A stretch of DNA of 64,000 nt from Bradyrhizobium australiense (lineage in GTDB: Bacteria > Pseudomonadota > Alphaproteobacteria > Rhizobiales > Xanthobacteraceae), in the NCBI RefSeq assembly GCF_013114825.1, contig NZ_JAAVLX010000003.1:868001-932000 (forward strand), in the 5' to 3' direction. The notes below the pieces were generated by a model that saw only the letters and a list, made by a program, of their open reading frames with translations, searched no databases and was not told where the DNA came from. A program made the translations under genes and the position numbers. Below are positions 18,121 through 26,475 of the stretch, one piece after another; position 1 is the first letter of the stretch; the number at the start of each line of letters is the position of its first letter.

Positions 18121-18212
18121 CGTCATGGCCGGGCTCGTCCCGGCCATCCACGTCTTGCTTTCCTCTACTTGAAGCAAAGACGTGGATGCCCGGCACAAGG
18201 CCGGGCATGACG
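18121..18212. repeat. Palindromic repeat, CGTCATGGCCGGGC family
   Basis: CGTCATGGCCGGGCTCGTCC...ACGTCTT on the left is mirrored by AAGACGTGGATGCCCGGC...CGGGCATGACG on the right, so the element can fold into one long stem. It lies just upstream of prpE. Related elements with CGTCAT ends and a CCCGGGC/GCCCGG core lie at 20294-20387. Confidence 0.8.
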
Positions 18213-18238
18213 ACATGGGCGAAGACCGGGAGTGCGCC

Positions 18239-20149
18239 ATGAACATCCAGGACAACAGCCGCTACCACGAGGTCCACGCCCGCTCGCTGGTTGACCCGGA
18301 AGGGTTCTGGGCCGAGGCGGCGCGCGAGATCGACTGGATCGAGCCGGCCAAAAAGATATTCGATCCCTCGATGGGCGCCTATGGCCGCTGGTTCGCCGGA
18401 GGGGTGGTCAACACCTGCTACAACGCGCTTGACCGCCATGTCGCGGGCGGACGCGCCGATCAGGTGGCCCTGATCCACGATTCGCCGCTCACCAATTCCA
18501 TCTCGAAATTCACCTATGCCGAGATGCTCAAGGAGGTGCAGGCGCTTGCCGCCGTGATGGCCGATTTCGGCGTCGCCAAGGGCGACCGCGTCATCCTCTA
18601 TATGCCACTGGTGCCGGAAGCGGTGTTTGCGATGCTGGCCTGTGCTCGCATCGGCGCGGTGCACAGTGTGGTGTTCGGCGGCTTTGCGGCGAAGGAGCTT
18701 GCAACGCGGATCGAGGACGCCAAGCCGAAATTGATTTTTTCGGCGAGCTGCGGGATCGAGCCCGGCCGAATCGTGCAATACAAGCCGCTGCTCGACGAGG
18801 CAATCAAACTCTCCAGTGTCAAGCCCGAGAGCTGTGTCATCCTGCAACGGCCGCAGCAGACTTGCGAACTCACGGCCGGCCGCGATCACGATTGGGCGAC
18901 GCTGCGCCGCGCGGCACTCGACGCCGGCAAGACCGCGCCGTGCACGCCGGTGCTGGCGACCGATCCGCTCTATATTCTCTACACGTCGGGCACCACGGGA
19001 ATCCCGAAGGGCGTCGTGCGCGACAATGGCGGGCATCTGGTCGCGCTGAAATGGTCGATGTTCAATCTCTATGGCGTCAAGCCCGGGGAAGTCTGGTGGT
19101 GCGGTTCCGACATCGGCTGGGTGGTCGGCCACAGCTACATTGTCTATGGACCGCTGATTCACGGCGCGACCTCAATCATGTATGAGGGCAAGCCGATCGG
19201 CACGCCCGACGCCGGCGCGTTCTGGCGCGTCATTTCGGAACACAAGGCCGTCGCCTTGTTTACCGCGCCGACCGCCTTCCGCGCCATTCGCAAGGAAGAT
19301 CCTGACGGCGCGTTCATCCGCAAACACGATCTGTCGAAATTCCGCACGCTGTTTTTGGCCGGCGAGCGCGCCGATCCGCCGACGGTGGAATGGGCGGAAG
19401 CGCAGTTGAAGGTGCCGGTGATCGATCACTGGTGGCAGACCGAAACCGGCTGGTGCATCGCCGGCGATCCGGTGGGCTTGGGAATGCTGCCGGTCAAGCA
19501 CGGCTCGCCCACGGTGCCGATGCCGGGCTATCAGGTCGACGTGGTCGACGAGGCGTCCAAGCCGGTGCCTGCGGGCACCATGGGCTCGATCGTGATCAAG
19601 CTGCCGATGCCGCCCGGCTGCCTGCCGACGCTGTGGCGGCAGGATGAGCGGTTCAGGGAAGCCTACCTCACCGAATTCCCCGGCTACTACAAGACCTCGG
19701 ACGCCGGCTACAAGGACGAGGATGGCTATATCTGGGTGATGGGCCGTACCGACGACATCATCAACGTCGCCGGCCACAGGCTCTCCACCGGCGGCATGGA
19801 AGAAATTCTGGCCTCCCACCCCGATGTCGCCGAATGCGCCGTGCTCGGCATCAAGGACGCGATCAAGGGCGAGGTGCCTTGCGGATTCCTGGTGCTGAAG
19901 GCCGGAGTGACGCGCAAGCCGGCCGAAATCGAACAGGAGATCGTGGCGCTGGTGCGCGACAAGCTCGGCCCGGTCGCGGCGTTCAAGCTCGCCATCACCG
20001 TCGGGCGATTGCCGAAAACGCGGTCGGGAAAAATCCTGCGCGGTACCATCAAGAAGATCGCCGACGGCGAAAGCTGGACCATGCCGGCCACCATCGAGGA
20101 CCCCAAGGTGCTGGATGAAATCGGCGATGCACTGAAGGGCAGGGTATGA
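18239..20149 (+). CDS. prpE: Propionyl-CoA synthetase
   Basis: The 636-residue enzyme belongs to the acetyl/propionyl-CoA synthetase class of AMP-forming ligases. The ATP loop YTSGTTGIPKG, the WWQTETGW motif and the C-terminal catalytic lysine in KTRSGKILRG are intact. Its length and PSMGAYGRWFAGGVVNTCYN opening fit PrpE better than Acs. It activates propionate (and probably acetate) to the CoA ester. GGGAG six bases before ATG 18239 fixes the start. No other prp genes are adjacent. The acyl preference is inferred from family resemblance. Confidence 0.88.
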   Translation: MNIQDNSRYHEVHARSLVDPEGFWAEAAREIDWIEPAKKIFDPSMGAYGRWFAGGVVNTCYNALDRHVAGGRADQVALIHDSPLTNSISKFTYAEMLKEVQALAAVMADFGVAKGDRVILYMPLVPEAVFAMLACARIGAVHSVVFGGFAAKELATRIEDAKPKLIFSASCGIEPGRIVQYKPLLDEAIKLSSVKPESCVILQRPQQTCELTAGRDHDWATLRRAALDAGKTAPCTPVLATDPLYILYTSGTTGIPKGVVRDNGGHLVALKWSMFNLYGVKPGEVWWCGSDIGWVVGHSYIVYGPLIHGATSIMYEGKPIGTPDAGAFWRVISEHKAVALFTAPTAFRAIRKEDPDGAFIRKHDLSKFRTLFLAGERADPPTVEWAEAQLKVPVIDHWWQTETGWCIAGDPVGLGMLPVKHGSPTVPMPGYQVDVVDEASKPVPAGTMGSIVIKLPMPPGCLPTLWRQDERFREAYLTEFPGYYKTSDAGYKDEDGYIWVMGRTDDIINVAGHRLSTGGMEEILASHPDVAECAVLGIKDAIKGEVPCGFLVLKAGVTRKPAEIEQEIVALVRDKLGPVAAFKLAITVGRLPKTRSGKILRGTIKKIADGESWTMPATIEDPKVLDEIGDALKGRV

Positions 20150-20158
20150 TTGCTGTGA

Positions 20159-20286
20159 CCGTCATTCCGGGATGGTGCGCAAGCACCAGACCTCAGGTGT
20201 GCAATTGCACACCGGGGAATCTCGAGATTCTCAGGCGCGCAAGTGCGCACCATAGTTCGATGCTTCGCATCGCCCCGGAATGACGG
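20159..20286. repeat. Palindromic repeat, CCGTCATTCCGG family
   Basis: It begins CCGTCATTCCGGGATGGTGC and ends GCCCCGGAATGACGG, an inverted pair, with inner GGTGCGCAAGCACC and GTGTGCAATTGCACAC hairpins. It abuts a second element (20294-20387) downstream of prpE. Confidence 0.8.
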
Positions 20287-20293
20287 CAGTTCC

Positions 20294-20387
20294 TCGTCAT
20301 GCCCGGGCTTGACCTGGGCATCCATCATCTTCAAAGCAGGCTGCCATCTTTTCGATGGATTGCCGGATCAAGCCCGGCAATGACGAG
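20294..20387. repeat. Palindromic repeat, CGTCATGCCCGGGC family
   Basis: The left end CGTCATGCCCGGGCTTGACC mirrors the right end CAAGCCCGGCAATGACG. It is the second of two repeats placed back to back between prpE and the lipoprotein gene and resembles 18121-18212. Confidence 0.75.
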
Positions 20388-20409
20388 ATCGAAAAACGGG
20401 AGCCTGCGC

Positions 20410-20679
20410 ATGCAGTCTGGACTCGCAAGGCAATTCGCCGCCCTCATCATTGCTGCCCCGCTGCTCGCCGGCTGCCTCGAGCGCGGCCAGCCGACCATGG
20501 TCGACACCAGCGCCGACGACGACGCGTTCTGCCGCGCCAACAATGTCGCGGTGGGCTCGAATGACTACGTCAACTGCCGGAAGAACCGCGACGTGCAGCG
20601 CGGCAACGCCAACGCCCGCGCCGATCGCGCCCAGCGCAATCTCGCCGAGCAGATGCTGAACAATCCGACGAGGCCATAA
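20410..20679 (+). CDS. Small lipoprotein, unknown function
   Basis: The product is 89 residues from ATG 20410. A short signal peptide ends in the lipobox LLAGC, so Cys21 should be lipidated. The mature part is small, with two more cysteines (DAFCRANNVA, VNCRKN) and a charged, Arg/Asn-rich C-terminal end. Function unknown. The DUF6494 gene follows 12 bases after its stop, so the two are probably cotranscribed. Confidence 0.75.
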   Translation: MQSGLARQFAALIIAAPLLAGCLERGQPTMVDTSADDDAFCRANNVAVGSNDYVNCRKNRDVQRGNANARADRAQRNLAEQMLNNPTRP

Positions 20680-20691
20680 CGGGAGGCCACC

Positions 20692-20898
20692 ATGAACGAA
20701 GACGTCTTCAACACCAGCCTGCGCAAGTTTCTGAAGCAAGTCGGCGTCACCTCGCAGCGCGAGATCGAAAAGGCGGTCCGCGACGCCATTGAGTCCGGCA
20801 AGCTCAAGGGCCACGAGAAGCTGCCGGCGAAGATGGTTCTGACCATCGGCGGCGTCGCGCTCACGCATGAAGTGAACGACGAGATCGAATTGGGCTAG
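20692..20898 (+). CDS. DUF6494-type small protein
   Basis: This is a 68-residue cytosolic protein beginning MNEDVFNTSLRKFLKQVGVT, which fits the small DUF6494 family of proteobacteria: a helical N-terminal half (SQREIEKAVRDAIESGKL) and an extended C-terminal half (MVLTIGGVALTHEVNDEIEL). GGGAGG precedes the ATG. It follows the lipoprotein gene closely. No biochemical role is known to me. Confidence 0.8.
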   Translation: MNEDVFNTSLRKFLKQVGVTSQREIEKAVRDAIESGKLKGHEKLPAKMVLTIGGVALTHEVNDEIELG

Positions 20899-20909
20899 CC
20901 CACACAACT

Positions 20910-21012
20910 GTCATCACCCGCGAAAGCGGGTGATCCAGTATTCCAGAGAAATCAGTTATTAAACGGATGGGCTGCGGCGTACTGGATACCCCGCCTTCGC
21001 GGGGTATGACGG
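20910..21012. repeat. Palindromic repeat, GTCATCACCCGCGAAAGCGG family
   Basis: ATCACCCGCGAAAGCGGGTG and ACCCCGCCTTCGCGGGGTAT each form a hairpin; the outer ends (GTCAT...ATGACGG) and CCAGTATTCCA / GCGTACTGGAT pair with each other. It lies between the DUF6494 and PhnA-like genes. Confidence 0.75.
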
Positions 21013-21035
21013 CCGCTTTGCAAGGACAGCATCAC

Positions 21036-21254
21036 ATGGACATGAGGGTCAGGGATTCCAGCGGCGCGCTGCTCGCCGAAGGCGACAGCGTCACGCTGAT
21101 CAAGGACCTGAAGCTGAAGGGCTCCTCCACCGTGCTCAAGCGCGGCACCGTGATCAAGAACATCCACCTCACCGACAATGGTGACGAAATCGAAGGCCGC
21201 ACCGACAAGGTCAAGGGCCTAGTGCTGCGCACGGAGTTCTTGAAAAAGGCATGA
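21036..21254 (+). CDS. PhnA/YjdM C-terminal domain protein
   Basis: The 72-residue protein matches the C-terminal domain of the alkylphosphonate-utilisation protein PhnA (YjdM): VRDSSGALLAEGDSVTLIKD, then LKLKGSSTVLKRGTVIKN and VKGLVLRTEFLKKA. The N-terminal zinc ribbon of full-length PhnA is absent. Despite the name the family has no proven role in phosphonate breakdown. AAGGA lies upstream of ATG 21036; a second ATG at 21042 is possible. Confidence 0.8.
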   Translation: MDMRVRDSSGALLAEGDSVTLIKDLKLKGSSTVLKRGTVIKNIHLTDNGDEIEGRTDKVKGLVLRTEFLKKA

Positions 21255-21316
21255 GGGGCATCGGCTCACCCGGTCGTCCTTGGCAAACCATCTTCGAACG
21301 ATGCTATAAGACCGGC

Positions 21317-21577
21317 ATGGAACAGTTTGCAATCAAGCTGCTGGGGTTTGCCGCTGCAACGTGCACGACTCTCGCTTATGCCCCGCAGTTCGTAAAAGTC
21401 TGGAGAACCCGCTCCACGGACGACATTTCGCTGGGCATGTTTCTTGTCATGGTGCTCGGCATCCTGCTTTGGCTGTTGTACGGCCTGCTTTCCGGAGATG
21501 CGCCGCTGATCGTTGCGAATGCGATTACGATCGTCCTGGCCGGCGGAATTCTCTTGATGAAGCTGAAGTACGGTTGA
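21317..21577 (+). CDS. SemiSWEET sugar transporter (PQ-loop)
   Basis: The 86-residue protein has three membrane helices and the PQ motif in YAPQFVKVWRTRSTDDIS, followed by LGMFLVMVLGILLWLLYGLL, the usual order in bacterial SemiSWEETs. These work as homodimers and carry sugars down their gradient across the inner membrane. The ATG at 21317 gives the family-normal length; an upstream frame from 21251 would overlap the previous gene. The sugar is unknown. Confidence 0.88.
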   Translation: MEQFAIKLLGFAAATCTTLAYAPQFVKVWRTRSTDDISLGMFLVMVLGILLWLLYGLLSGDAPLIVANAITIVLAGGILLMKLKYG

Positions 21578-21671
21578 AGCGCAACCAGCCGCCCGCAGTG
21601 TTCGCCGCAACAAAAACACGGCAGGTGACCCCGCCGCGTTTGAAATCTCGCAGCCCGAATATAGGAAGCGC

Positions 21672-22367
21672 TTACTCTTCCTCGTCCTGCTTCTTGCCGC
21701 CGATATTCTTCAGCTTGGCGAACACAGCATCGACGTTGAGGTCGTCTTCCGTCTTCTCGCTCGGCTCGAATTCCGGCTCCTTCTTCGTGGTCTCGGAGGC
21801 CGGGAGCAGGGTGGCGCCGCCGTAGGCCGCGGGCACCGGCTTTTCCTTCGCCGCGCGCTGCACCTCGAAATCGAGCTCGATCTGCGAGCACAGGCCGAGC
21901 GTCACCGGGTCCATGGGAGTCAGCGTCGAGGCATTCCAGTGGGTGCGGTCGCGGACGCTTGCGATGGTGGTCTTGGTGGTGCCGACCAGGCGCATGATCT
22001 GCGCGTCCTTCAGCTCGGGATGGTTGCGGACCAGCCAGAGGATCGCGCTCGGCCGCTCGTGGCGGCGCGACACCGGAGTGTAGCGCGGGCCCTTCTTCTT
22101 GGCCGCCGGCGGCAGCACCACCTTGCTCTCGCCGAGCTTGAGGCGGTAATTCGGGTCCTTTTCGCCCTTTTCGATCTCGTCGCGGGTCAATTGCCCGGTG
22201 GAAATCGGGTCCATGCCCTTGATCCCCTGGGCGGCGTCGCCGTCCGCGATAGCGCGGACTTCGAGAGGGTGCATTTTGGTGAAATCAGCCACCTGGTCGA
22301 AGGTCAGCGCGGTGTTATCAACCAGCCACACGGCCGTCGCCTTGGGCATCAGCGGTGCATTGCTCAT
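21672..22367 (-). CDS. trcR: Cell-cycle transcriptional regulator TrcR (DUF1013)
   Basis: The 231-residue protein has the full DUF1013 sequence: an N-terminal helical part (TAVWLVDNTALTFDQVADFT, MHPLEVRAIADGD), a basic central part (KKKGPRYTPVSRRHERPSAI) with a second HTH-like segment (KDAQIMRLVGTTKTTIASVR), and a very acidic tail. In Caulobacter the orthologue TrcR is a cell-cycle regulator, and the family is restricted to alphaproteobacteria. AAAGGAG precedes ATG 22367. It is divergent from ispH. Confidence 0.9.
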   Translation of the reverse strand: MSNAPLMPKATAVWLVDNTALTFDQVADFTKMHPLEVRAIADGDAAQGIKGMDPISTGQLTRDEIEKGEKDPNYRLKLGESKVVLPPAAKKKGPRYTPVSRRHERPSAILWLVRNHPELKDAQIMRLVGTTKTTIASVRDRTHWNASTLTPMDPVTLGLCSQIELDFEVQRAAKEKPVPAAYGGATLLPASETTKKEPEFEPSEKTEDDLNVDAVFAKLKNIGGKKQDEEE

Positions 22368-22587
22368 GGCAAATCTCCTTTGTGCCTCGCCCACCTCTTT
22401 TTAGGAGGCGAAGCCTGTGGTCATCGGTGATGACGGGAATTAGGCGCTATATACGCCTTCCAGCCCCATTGGCGCAATGGTCTGCTAAAGTGCCTTGACA
22501 CAGCCCAAAAGCAGTCCCAAGTCCTTATTCGAATTGGCCGTTCCCTGCCCGCCGGCAAGGGGTGATTCGGTCCCCGAGATAGCCCCA

Positions 22588-23565
22588 ATGCCTTCTGTGT
22601 CAACGCCAGCCAAACCAGACCTCAGAATCGTGCTTTGTTCCCCCCGTGGTTTCTGCGCCGGGGTGGTGCGGGCCATCGATACAGTGGAGCGGGCGCTCGC
22701 CATCTATGGCGCCCCCGTTTATGTCCGGCACGAGATCGTGCATAACCGCTACGTGGTCGACAGCCTGAAGACCAAGGGCGCGATTTTCGTCGAGGAATTG
22801 GCCGAAATCCCCGATAATACCAACGCCCCGGTGGTATTTTCGGCCCACGGAGTTCCCAAATCTGTGCCGGCCGACGCTCGCGCCCGTAACTTCTTTTCAC
22901 TGGACGCGACCTGCCCGCTGGTCACCAAGGTGCACCGCGAGGCTGCGATACACTTCAAGCGCGGCCGTGAAATCCTCCTGATCGGGCATTCCCATCACCC
23001 CGAGGTGGTCGGCACGCTCGGGCAGTTGCCGACAGGCGCGGTGACGCTGATCGAGACCGCTGACGATGCCAAGACGTTCGCGCCGAAGGATCCGGACAAC
23101 CTCGCTTTCGTGACGCAGACGACGCTGTCGATCGACGACACCGCCGAGATCGTAGCTCTTCTCAAGGAGCGCTTCCCGAACATCAACGGCCCGCACAAGG
23201 AAGACATCTGCTACGCCACCACCAACCGCCAGCTTGCTGTGAAGAAGGTGGCGCCGGTGGTCGATGCGCTGATCGTGGTTGGTGCGCCGAACTCGTCGAA
23301 CTCGCAGCGCCTGCGCGAAGTCGCCGAACGCGAGGGCTGCAAGATCGCGATCCTGGCGCAGCGCGCCTCGGATCTCGACTGGTCACGCTTCGAGGGCATC
23401 AGCAGCCTCGGCATCACGGCCGGAGCGTCGGCGCCGGAAGTGATCGTCGAAGAAATCATGGGCGCGTTCGCCGAGCGCTATGAGCTGCATGTGGAGACGG
23501 TCTCGGCCGCGGAAGAGAACGAATTCTTCCCGCTGCCGCGCTCATTGCGACCCGACGCCGCCTGA
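22588..23565 (+). CDS. ispH: 4-hydroxy-3-methylbut-2-enyl diphosphate reductase
   Basis: IspH makes IPP and DMAPP in the last step of the MEP isoprenoid pathway with a 4Fe-4S cluster. The three cluster cysteines are present (RGFCAGV, DATCPLV, EDICYAT), as are the substrate histidines (HEIVHNR, SAHGVPK, GHSHHPE) and the EETM-like end. ATG 22588 gives 325 residues, normal for the family. A TTG at 22495 would add 31 residues and is less likely. It is followed by thrB after 23 bases. Confidence 0.95.
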   Translation: MPSVSTPAKPDLRIVLCSPRGFCAGVVRAIDTVERALAIYGAPVYVRHEIVHNRYVVDSLKTKGAIFVEELAEIPDNTNAPVVFSAHGVPKSVPADARARNFFSLDATCPLVTKVHREAAIHFKRGREILLIGHSHHPEVVGTLGQLPTGAVTLIETADDAKTFAPKDPDNLAFVTQTTLSIDDTAEIVALLKERFPNINGPHKEDICYATTNRQLAVKKVAPVVDALIVVGAPNSSNSQRLREVAEREGCKIAILAQRASDLDWSRFEGISSLGITAGASAPEVIVEEIMGAFAERYELHVETVSAAEENEFFPLPRSLRPDAA

Positions 23566-23588
23566 GGTTTACTCATTAAGGTATTGCC

Positions 23589-24569
23589 ATGGCGGTTTAC
23601 ACCGACGTCGCCGCCGAAGATCTCGCGGAGTTTCTCAAGGGTTATGACATCGGCGAGGTGCTCTCCTACAAGGGCATCGCCGAGGGCGTCGAGAATTCCA
23701 ACTTCCTGCTGCACACCACCAAGGGCGCTTTCATCCTCACGCTGTACGAAAAGCGGGTCGCGGTGGATGATTTGCCATATTTCCTGTCGTTGATGGCGCA
23801 TCTGGCCGAGCGCGGCGTGCATTGCCCGCAGCCGGCCCGAAACCGCAAGGGTGAAGTCTACAGCGAACTGGCCGGCCGTCCCGCGGCGGTCATCAATTTC
23901 CTCGAGGGCATGTGGCCGCGACGGCCCAACGCCGCGCATTGCACCGGTGTCGGCGAGGCGCTCGCGAAAATGCATCTGGCGGGGCGGGACTTTCCGATGT
24001 TCCGCAAGAACCCGTTGTCGGTCGAGGGCTGGCGACCGTTGTTCGATCTCGCGGCACCGCGCGCCGACAGCGTCGCACCTGGCTTGCAGGACTTCATCGC
24101 GCGCGAACTCGATCACCTCGATGCGCACTGGCCGAAAGATCTGCCGCTCGGCGTCATCCATGCCGACCTGTTTCCCGACAACGTCTTCTTCCTCGGCGAC
24201 AAATTGTCGGGGCTGATCGACTTCCCGTTTTCCTGCAACGACATCCTGGCCTACGACATCGCGATCTGCCTGAACGCGTGGTGCTTCGAGCCGGATCATT
24301 CCTTCAACGTCACCAAGGCGCGGGCGCTGCTCAACGCCTATAGCCGCGAGCGGCAACTGTCCGAAGCCGAACAGGAAGCGCTGCCGCTTTTGGCGCGCGG
24401 CTCGGCGCTGCGCTTCCTGCTGACGCGGCTGGTCGATTTTCTCAACGTGCCGCCGGGCGCGCTGGTGAAGCCGAAGGACCCGCTCGAATACGTCCGCAAG
24501 CTGCGCTTTCACCAAAGCGTTTCCAGCGTGCGCGATTACGGTTTGACGCAAGCGGGATGCGTCGCTTGA
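23589..24569 (+). CDS. thrB: Homoserine kinase (APH-fold type)
   Basis: The 326-residue kinase is of the alphaproteobacterial ThrB type, which has the aminoglycoside-phosphotransferase fold rather than the GHMP fold. It opens [20 protein letters not shown] and carries the Brenner motif [14 protein letters not shown] (HxDxxxxN) followed by [15 protein letters not shown] for metal binding. It phosphorylates homoserine for threonine synthesis. Its end overlaps rnhA by 13 bases, an order (ispH-thrB-rnhA) often seen in Rhizobiales. Confidence 0.95.
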   Translation: MAVYTDVAAEDLAEFLKGYDIGEVLSYKGIAEGVENSNFLLHTTKGAFILTLYEKRVAVDDLPYFLSLMAHLAERGVHCPQPARNRKGEVYSELAGRPAAVINFLEGMWPRRPNAAHCTGVGEALAKMHLAGRDFPMFRKNPLSVEGWRPLFDLAAPRADSVAPGLQDFIARELDHLDAHWPKDLPLGVIHADLFPDNVFFLGDKLSGLIDFPFSCNDILAYDIAICLNAWCFEPDHSFNVTKARALLNAYSRERQLSEAEQEALPLLARGSALRFLLTRLVDFLNVPPGALVKPKDPLEYVRKLRFHQSVSSVRDYGLTQAGCVA

Positions 24570-25030
24570 GCGAATTGCCTCACGTCACGGTTTTCACCGA
24601 CGGCGCATGCTCGGGCAATCCCGGCCCCGGCGGCTGGGGCGCGATCCTGAAATTCGGCGAGACCGAGAAGGAGTTGAAGGGCGGCGAGCCGCATACCACC
24701 AATAACCGTATGGAGCTGATGGCGGCGATCTCGGCACTGGAAGCACTGAAGAAACCGTGCGTTGTCGATCTCACCACCGACAGCCAGTATGTCCGTCAGG
24801 GCATCAGCGGCTGGATCCATGGCTGGAAGCGGAACGGCTGGCGCACCGCGGACAAGAAGCCGGTCAAGAACGTCGATCTCTGGCAGCGCCTCGACGCCGC
24901 GCTGAAACCGCACGAGGTGCGCTGGCACTGGATCAGGGGCCACGCCGGCCACGCCGAAAACGAGCGCGCCGATCAATTGGCGCGCGAGGGCGTGGCGATG
25001 GCGAGGCTGCAGGAGAGAGTGGGGAAGTAG
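24557..25030 (+). CDS. rnhA: Ribonuclease HI
   Basis: The 157-residue enzyme has all four catalytic acids: D in [12 protein letters not shown] in [10 protein letters not shown] in [11 protein letters not shown] and D in NERADQLA, plus the basic handle region. It removes RNA from RNA-DNA hybrids. Translation probably starts at ATG 24557 inside thrB (13-base overlap), implying translational coupling; an internal TTG at 24566 would match the commoner family start SELPHV. Confidence 0.95.
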   Translation: MRRLSELPHVTVFTDGACSGNPGPGGWGAILKFGETEKELKGGEPHTTNNRMELMAAISALEALKKPCVVDLTTDSQYVRQGISGWIHGWKRNGWRTADKKPVKNVDLWQRLDAALKPHEVRWHWIRGHAGHAENERADQLAREGVAMARLQERVGK

Positions 25031-25204
25031 CTCTTCCCTCTCCCCTTGTGGGAAAGGGTAGATCGAATGAGCGAAGCTCATTCGAGACGGGTGAGGGGTT
25101 CTCTCCGCGGATATGTGTTCTCGTCTGAAGCGTCTGCGTCCGCGGATAGAACCCCTCATCCGGCGCTTCGCGCTACCTTCTCCCACAAGGGGAGAAGGGA
25201 AGAA
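25031..25204. repeat. Long palindromic repeat (CTCTCCCC family, second copy)
   Basis: CTCTTCCCTCTCCCCTTGTG at the left is mirrored by CACAAGGGGAGAAGGGAAGA at the right. Inner pairs GGTGAGGGGTTCTCTCCGCG / CGCGGATAGAACCCCTCATC extend the stem. It starts at the rnhA stop codon and is followed by another repeat type. Confidence 0.8.
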
Positions 25205-25216
25205 GCGTCCATCCAT

Positions 25217-25300
25217 CGTCATTGCGAGGAGCGAAGCGACGAAGCATCCAGCTTTCTGCGTTGCCGCGCTATGGATTGCTTCGCTTCGCTCGCGATGACG
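25217..25300. repeat. Palindromic repeat, CGTCATTG...AAGCAATCC family (copy 2)
   Basis: It begins CGTCATTGCGAGGAGCGAAG and ends GCTTCGCTCGCGATGACG, with GGATTGCTTCGCTTCG inside; this matches the plan of 4943-5023. It lies at the 3' end of the peroxiredoxin gene and could act as a transcription terminator. Confidence 0.8.
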
Positions 25301-25307
25301 GAGAAAG

Positions 25308-25793
25308 TTACAACTGCCCCAGCAGCGTATCGCCGCCGGAAACCTCGACCTTGCCGGGCGCCGGCTCGAGGTTGAGCTTCTTCACCACGCCGTCTTCCAC
25401 CAACATCGAGTAGCGCTTGGAGCGGATGCCCAGCCCATTGCCGGAGGCGTCGAGCTCCATGCCGATCGCCTTGGTGAAGTCGGCATTGCCGTCGGCGAGG
25501 AATACGGCTTCGTCGCGCTGGTCGGTGTCGCGCTTCCAGGCGTTCATGACGAAGGCGTCGTTGACGGAGACGATGGCAATGGTGTTCACGCCCTTGTCCT
25601 TGATGGCATAGGCGTTGAGAAAGATGCTCGGCAGGTGCATCTTGTGGCACGTGCCGGTATAGGCGCCGGGTACCGCGAACAGCGCGACCTTCTTGCCCTT
25701 GAAAATATCGTCGGTGGTTTTGACCTGCGGGCCTTCCGCGGTCATCACGCGAAACTTGGCTTCCGGCAGCTTGTCGCCAACTTGGATCGTCAT
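25308..25793 (-). CDS. Peroxiredoxin (Prx5/AhpE-like)
   Basis: The 161-residue protein has the Prx5-type active site PGAYTGTCHKMHLPS, with peroxidatic Cys49 in the PxxxTxxC pattern. It should reduce H2O2 and organic hydroperoxides with a thiol donor in the cytosol. GGGAGA ahead of ATG 25793 selects this start over the longer frame to 25925. Only one cysteine is evident, which suggests a 1-Cys mechanism. Confidence 0.92.
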   Translation of the reverse strand: MTIQVGDKLPEAKFRVMTAEGPQVKTTDDIFKGKKVALFAVPGAYTGTCHKMHLPSIFLNAYAIKDKGVNTIAIVSVNDAFVMNAWKRDTDQRDEAVFLADGNADFTKAIGMELDASGNGLGIRSKRYSMLVEDGVVKKLNLEPAPGKVEVSGGDTLLGQL

Positions 25794-25902
25794 CGTCAAT
25801 TCTCCCTCAATGAGCGGATATCGTCTTAGACCGGGCAGGTGGCCGGCACAATATTCGGAGAAAGGGAAACGGCAACGGTTAAGGCCGTTCACGCTTGCGT
25901 CA

Positions 25903-26454
25903 TCAGGGCGAAAAGCCGTCTTCATCGAGGAATGCCTGCTCCTCCGGTGTGGTGGCGCGGCCCAAAAGGCAGTTGCGATGGGGGAAGCGGCCGAACCGCC
26001 GGATGATGTCGGCGTGATGCTCGGCCCATTTCAGGCTTTCGGTGTGGCCGGCCGCGCGCGATAGCTCGATGCAGCGCAACTGGTCGGAGAGGTGCTCGGA
26101 ATGCATGAAGGGCAGATAGAGGAATTCGCGCAAGGTAGGATCGATCCGTGTATCGACGCCGCGTTCGATGGCGCGGTGCGCCACCTCGCGCGCGAGGTGG
26201 TCGCTGACATAGGTCCGCGCGTCGCCGCGGAACATGTTACGGGGAAACTGGTCGAGCACGATGACGAGCGCCAGCGCGCCATCATCGCTCGTTTCCCATG
26301 ACGATAATTCGCCGGCCGCCGCTGTCTGCCACAGGCCGAGAAAGCGCCGGCGCACCTCCGCATCGAAAGCGTCGTCGCGCGTGTACCAGCGATCAGGGCC
26401 GGCCTCGCGCCAGAACGCCAGAATGTCGGCTGGCGCGACGTTAGTCTCGGTCAT
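25903..26454 (-). CDS. DUF924 family protein
   Basis: The 183-residue helical protein fits DUF924: an opening ADILAFWREAG with DRWYTRDDAFDAEVRRRF, the core LVIVLDQFPRNMFRGDARTY and the HSE motif FLYLPFMHSEHLSDQ. The family has a TPR-like fold and no agreed function. It lies on the minus strand between fadD and the peroxiredoxin gene, 21 bases after fadD, so it may be the last gene of a fadD transcript. Confidence 0.88.
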   Translation of the reverse strand: MTETNVAPADILAFWREAGPDRWYTRDDAFDAEVRRRFLGLWQTAAAGELSSWETSDDGALALVIVLDQFPRNMFRGDARTYVSDHLAREVAHRAIERGVDTRIDPTLREFLYLPFMHSEHLSDQLRCIELSRAAGHTESLKWAEHHADIIRRFGRFPHRNCLLGRATTPEEQAFLDEDGFSP

Positions 26455-26475
26455 ATCGAGAGATCCCGGGGCCCC

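Noticed and set aside
22495..22530. TTGACA as a -35 box upstream of ispH
   Set aside because: The nearest -10-like sequence is about 24 bases away, too far for a sigma-70 promoter.
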